A stretch of 64,000 nucleotides of DNA, taken from positions 186,001 to 250,000 of the forward strand of contig NZ_JOFV01000005.1 in the NCBI RefSeq assembly GCF_000718325.1, written 5' to 3'. Below the pieces are notes generated by a model, which was not told the origin of the DNA, made no database searches, and saw only the letters and a program-made list of their open reading frames with translations. The position numbers and the translations under genes are program-made. The number at the start of each line of letters is the position of its first letter. Position 1 is the first letter of the stretch. Source of the stretch: Oerskovia turbata. Its GTDB lineage: Bacteria > Actinomycetota > Actinomycetes > Actinomycetales > Cellulomonadaceae. Of the stretch, positions 61,256-64,000 are shown in pieces.

Positions 61256-61660
61256 ATGGGGACGTGGGGATCGGGACCGTTCGAGAACGACGGCGCGGGC
61301 GACCTGCTCGCGGCGCTGCGCGCAGGGAACTTCGGGATCGAGGACTTCAGCGGGTACCTCGACGAGGACTACCTCGAGGTCGACGACGCGCAGGCCGCGA
61401 TCGCGATCGCGGAGGTGCTCGCCGTGGCCCGCGGCCTGCGGCCGACGGACGACCACCTCGAGGGGGTCGACGCCGTCGCGTTCGCCGGGTCGCTGACCGA
61501 CCAGCAGCACGACTGGGTCCTCACGACGCTCGAACGCGCGGTCGAGGGCAGCGACACGTCCGAGCTCCACGAGCTCTGGGCCGAGAACGGGCCCCAGGAC
61601 CTCGCGGGGTGGCGGGACCCGGTCGTGAGCCGCCTGGCGAGCCTGCGGTCGCCGGGCTGA
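61256..61660 (+). CDS. DUF4259 protein
   Basis: A 134-residue acidic soluble protein starting MGTWGSGPFENDGAGDLL, the hallmark of DUF4259. Members are common in actinobacteria, often near secretion or toxin loci, but no function is known. TAGGGT (61208-61213) is a likely -10 element, and a GGGAGGA ribosome site precedes the ATG, so unlike many neighbours it has a leader of about 40 nt. It converges on cydC (43 nt). Confidence 0.85.
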   Translation: MGTWGSGPFENDGAGDLLAALRAGNFGIEDFSGYLDEDYLEVDDAQAAIAIAEVLAVARGLRPTDDHLEGVDAVAFAGSLTDQQHDWVLTTLERAVEGSDTSELHELWAENGPQDLAGWRDPVVSRLASLRSPG

Positions 61661-61703
61661 GCCGACTCGTGGTGCAGGCGTCTGCGCCGCCGGGGCCGCC
61701 GGG

Positions 61704-63614
61704 TCAGGCGCTCGCGGTCTCCTGCGCGAGCGCCCACCGGTAGCCCTCGTCGTGCGCGAGCAGCTCGGCGTGCGTGCCACGGGCCAGCACGGTCGCGGGC
61801 GCGTCGGGGGACGCGTCGGCGGGTCGTCCCAGGAGCAGCACCTCGTCGACCGCGGCGAGCGCCGACAGGCGGTGGGTCGCGACCACGATCCCGCGCCCGC
61901 CGGTGCGGCTGGTCTCCACGAGGTGGGTGAGCAGCTCGTCGGCGGTCGCCGGGTCGAGGTGCTCGGCGGGCTCGTCGACGAGCAGCAGGGGCGCGGGGGC
62001 GAGCAGGGCGCGCGCCACGAGCAGCCGACGGCGTTCCCCGCCGGAGATCGTCGTCGCGTCGGGGCCGAGGGTCGTCTCGACCCCGTCGGGCAGTCCTGAG
62101 AGCCACTCGCCGAGCCCGACGTCGACCAGGGCGGCCGTCGCCTCGTCCGGCGTCACGTCCCCCCGGGCGACGCGCAGGTTCTCGAGCACCGTGGTGTCGA
62201 AGACGTGCCCGTCCTCGGCGACGAAGACGACCTGGTGCGCGACGTCGTCGGGCGGGAAGGTCGCGATCGGTGCGTCGTCGAGGCAGATGCTCCCCGCGAC
62301 CTGCGGGATGAGCCCGGCGGTCGTCATGAGCAGGGTCGTCTTGCCGACGCCGGAGGGGCCGACGACCGCGACCGAGCGCCCGGTGCGCACCGCCAGGTCC
62401 ACCCCGGTGACGGCCGGGCGCCCGTCCCAGCCGCACGCCGCGCCGGTCACGACGACCGCCGACCTGTCAGAACGAGCGTGACCTCTGGTGCTCGGTGGTC
62501 CTGACACGTCTCCGGGACTGGCCATCGTGTCAGAAGCAGCGTGACCTCTGGTGCTCGGTGGTTCTGACACGTCGGGAGCGGCGGCGGCGTCGAGCAGCTC
62601 CATGATGCGGCGGGCGGCCTGGCGCGAGCGGTGCATCTGCACCGCGGCGGCGGGCAGCACGCCCGCTGCTTCGAACACCGCGAGGGGCGTGAGGACGACG
62701 ACGGCGAGCTCGACCGGGGTCAGCGTGCCCGCGGCGACGGCGGGGATCCCGAGCACCAGCGCGGCGAGCACGGCGAGGCCGATCGCGGCGTTGTTGACGG
62801 CTGCGGCCGTGCCCGACGTCCTGGCTCCCGAGTCGGTGACGGCCGCGAGCTCGCGGTCGGTGCGACGCAGCGCGTCCATGCGCTGGGCGAGGCGCCCCGA
62901 GACGGTCAGGGGTCCCGCGCCCTCGAGGGTCTCGAGCACGGTCGAGGTCATCTCGGCGCGTGCGGCGGCACCTCGTTCCTCGGTGCGCCGGGCGGCGCGT
63001 GCCGAGAGCCACGGGCCGAGGACGCCCGCGAGCAGCAGGCATGCGAGCAGCGCGACCCCGGCCGACGGCAGGAAGACCCCGACGAGGATCACCGAGCCCG
63101 CGGACACCACGAGCGCGACGCCGGCGGGGATGATCGCGCGCACGACGACGTCGCCCACGGCGTCGACGTCGGCGCCGACACGGGCGAGCAGGTCACCGCG
63201 TCGCACGCCCGCCACCGCCGCTGTACGCCCGGAGGCCAGCGAGGTGTACACGTTGGCGCGGAGCGAGGCCATGCCGCGCAGCGCGACGTCGTGCGAGGCC
63301 AGGCGTTCGAGGTAGCGGAACACACCGCGCGAGATGCCGAACGCGCGCACCGCGACGGTCGCCATGGACAGCTGCAGCACGGGGGGCATCTGCGAGGCGC
63401 GTGCGATGAGCCAGGCCGCGACGGCCGCGAGGCCGACCGAGCTCGCGAGGGCAAGCGACCCGAGGCCGATCGCCTTCGCGGCACGGCCCCAGCTCACGTC
63501 GAGCAGCCGGACCGCACGCCACAGCGGGTCGGTGCCGATCGTGGCCGCCGCACCGCCGCCAGGATCTTCGGCGGTGGGGGCGGAGGGACCCGGGGACTGG
63601 TCGGGGGCGCTCAT
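61704..63614 (-). CDS. cydC: Thiol reductant ABC exporter subunit CydC
   Basis: A 636-residue half transporter. CydDC exports cysteine or glutathione-like thiols (mycothiol precursors are possible in this group) and is needed for cytochrome bd assembly. The membrane domain has six helices (about 40-330). The nucleotide-binding domain has Walker A GPSGVGKTT, signature ISGGERRRLLVARAL and Walker B LLLVDEPAEHLD. The linker between them contains two copies of DVS(E/G)PPSTRGHA(A/R)SD, encoded by a DNA repeat (62464-62570). The ATG at 63614 overlaps the cydD stop by 4 nt. Confidence 0.94.
   Translation of the reverse strand: MSAPDQSPGPSAPTAEDPGGGAAATIGTDPLWRAVRLLDVSWGRAAKAIGLGSLALASSVGLAAVAAWLIARASQMPPVLQLSMATVAVRAFGISRGVFRYLERLASHDVALRGMASLRANVYTSLASGRTAAVAGVRRGDLLARVGADVDAVGDVVVRAIIPAGVALVVSAGSVILVGVFLPSAGVALLACLLLAGVLGPWLSARAARRTEERGAAARAEMTSTVLETLEGAGPLTVSGRLAQRMDALRRTDRELAAVTDSGARTSGTAAAVNNAAIGLAVLAALVLGIPAVAAGTLTPVELAVVVLTPLAVFEAAGVLPAAAVQMHRSRQAARRIMELLDAAAAPDVSEPPSTRGHAASDTMASPGDVSGPPSTRGHARSDRSAVVVTGAACGWDGRPAVTGVDLAVRTGRSVAVVGPSGVGKTTLLMTTAGLIPQVAGSICLDDAPIATFPPDDVAHQVVFVAEDGHVFDTTVLENLRVARGDVTPDEATAALVDVGLGEWLSGLPDGVETTLGPDATTISGGERRRLLVARALLAPAPLLLVDEPAEHLDPATADELLTHLVETSRTGGRGIVVATHRLSALAAVDEVLLLGRPADASPDAPATVLARGTHAELLAHDEGYRWALAQETASA
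62464..62570. repeat. Duplicated 44-bp palindrome-ended repeat inside cydC
   Basis: Copies at 62464-62507 and 62527-62570 match at 40 of 44 positions, 63 bp (21 codons) apart. Copy 2 has perfect 9-bp terminal inverted repeats GTGTCAGAA/TTCTGACAC. They are read in frame within the CydC linker. Confidence 0.9.
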
Positions 63615-64000
63615 GCGACGGCTCCTGACGAGGAGGCGGACGGCGTGGGCGCGCCGGGGTCGGCGCCGGGTGCCCCGTCCGGGACGGAGGGTGGGAGCGG
63701 TGCCGAGGACACCGTCACGACCTGGTCGGCGAGCTCGACGAGGCTCGTGCGGTGCGCGACCACGACGACCGTGCGTCCCTGGTCGCGCCACGTGCGGACG
63801 GCGTCGAGCACGGCCTGCTCGCCGCGCGCGTCGAGGTGCGCCGTGGGCTCGTCGAGCACCACGAGGGGGACGAGGGCCGGGTCGCCGAGCAGTGCGGCCG
63901 TGAGGGCGACGCGCTGGCGCTGGCCCACGCTGAGCCCCACGCCGCCCTGGCCGATCGCGGTGCGCCAGCCGTCGGGCAGGACGTCGAGCACGGCGTCGAG
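63611..64000 (-). CDS. cydD: Thiol reductant ABC exporter subunit CydD (partial)
   Basis: The last 129 codons of an ABC transporter; the 5' end is beyond the window. The signature motif reads LSVGQRQRVALTAALL, with Val in place of the usual second Gly; Walker B is VVLDEPTAHLD and the switch His is in VAHRTSL. The end is a 30-residue Pro/Ala/Ser-rich tail. It overlaps cydC by ATGA and would form the CydDC heterodimer; cytochrome bd genes (cydAB) are expected just outside the window. Confidence 0.9.
   Translation of the reverse strand, partial: LDAVLDVLPDGWRTAIGQGGVGLSVGQRQRVALTAALLGDPALVPLVVLDEPTAHLDARGEQAVLDAVRTWRDQGRTVVVVAHRTSLVELADQVVTVSSAPLPPSVPDGAPGADPGAPTPSASSSGAVA

Overview
The window is 64 kb of very GC-rich chromosomal DNA with almost no spacing between genes. 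Gene order and protein content point to a high-GC Gram-positive actinobacterium, most likely a Micrococcales member close to Cellulomonas or Oerskovia. That placement is inference: there is no rRNA or species-specific marker here. No phage, plasmid, IS element or CRISPR array is visible.

The backbone is a well-known actinobacterial gene order, broken up by accessory genes. In order it runs gltX and a HAD phosphatase (2.4-4.6 kb), tRNA-Gln and two tRNA-Glu (8.8-9.2 kb), ndgR-leuC-leuD (12.7-15.8 kb), murA (29.4 kb), plsC-gpsA (35-36.7 kb), ddl, a DUF3515 lipoprotein and thiL (40.7-43.6 kb), rpmB, a DAK2/FakA-type kinase, recG and rsmD (46.2-51.5 kb), then coaD, a coiled-coil protein, a DUF177 protein, rpmF, rnc and mutM (52.6-56.4 kb). 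Together these cover tRNA charging, leucine synthesis, cell-wall precursors, phospholipid precursors, ribosome assembly and DNA repair.

Accessory genes are inserted between backbone genes. At 4.7-8.5 kb there is a LysR regulator with a YeiH exporter and a methyltransferase pair. At 9.3-12.5 kb there is a zinc-ribbon protein, a nitronate monooxygenase and a PH-domain membrane protein. At 16-28 kb there is an F420-type oxidoreductase, a DUF808 protein, lpd, two small toxin-antitoxin loci (one broken by a frameshift) and a TetR-controlled pair of GH3 glycosidases, the second with reversed domain order. At 30.9-34.9 kb there is a four-gene ABC exporter and two-component operon. At 36.8-40.6 kb there is a lipoprotein, a PLP enzyme and an acyl-CoA dehydrogenase. 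At 43.6-46 kb there is a thioredoxin-reductase-like enzyme divergent from a cupin regulator. At 56.5-61.7 kb there is an amino-acid permease and a dipeptidase. The right edge carries cydC and part of cydD.

Three repeat systems are not explained by the genes. (1) Arrays of the core GCCGAGGGTGACG lie at an almost exact 22-bp period in three intergenic regions (15.9, 18.3 and 50.8 kb); two of them have forward units on the left and inverted units on the right. (2) A long, near-perfect inverted repeat occurs twice (4.66 and 28.02 kb). (3) A 44-bp palindrome-ended repeat occurs as two copies in frame inside the cydC linker.

About 26 genes have a -10-like hexamer (most often TAGGCT) ending 6-8 nt before the start codon and no Shine-Dalgarno sequence. 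This is the signature of leaderless mRNAs, and it was used here to choose several start codons.
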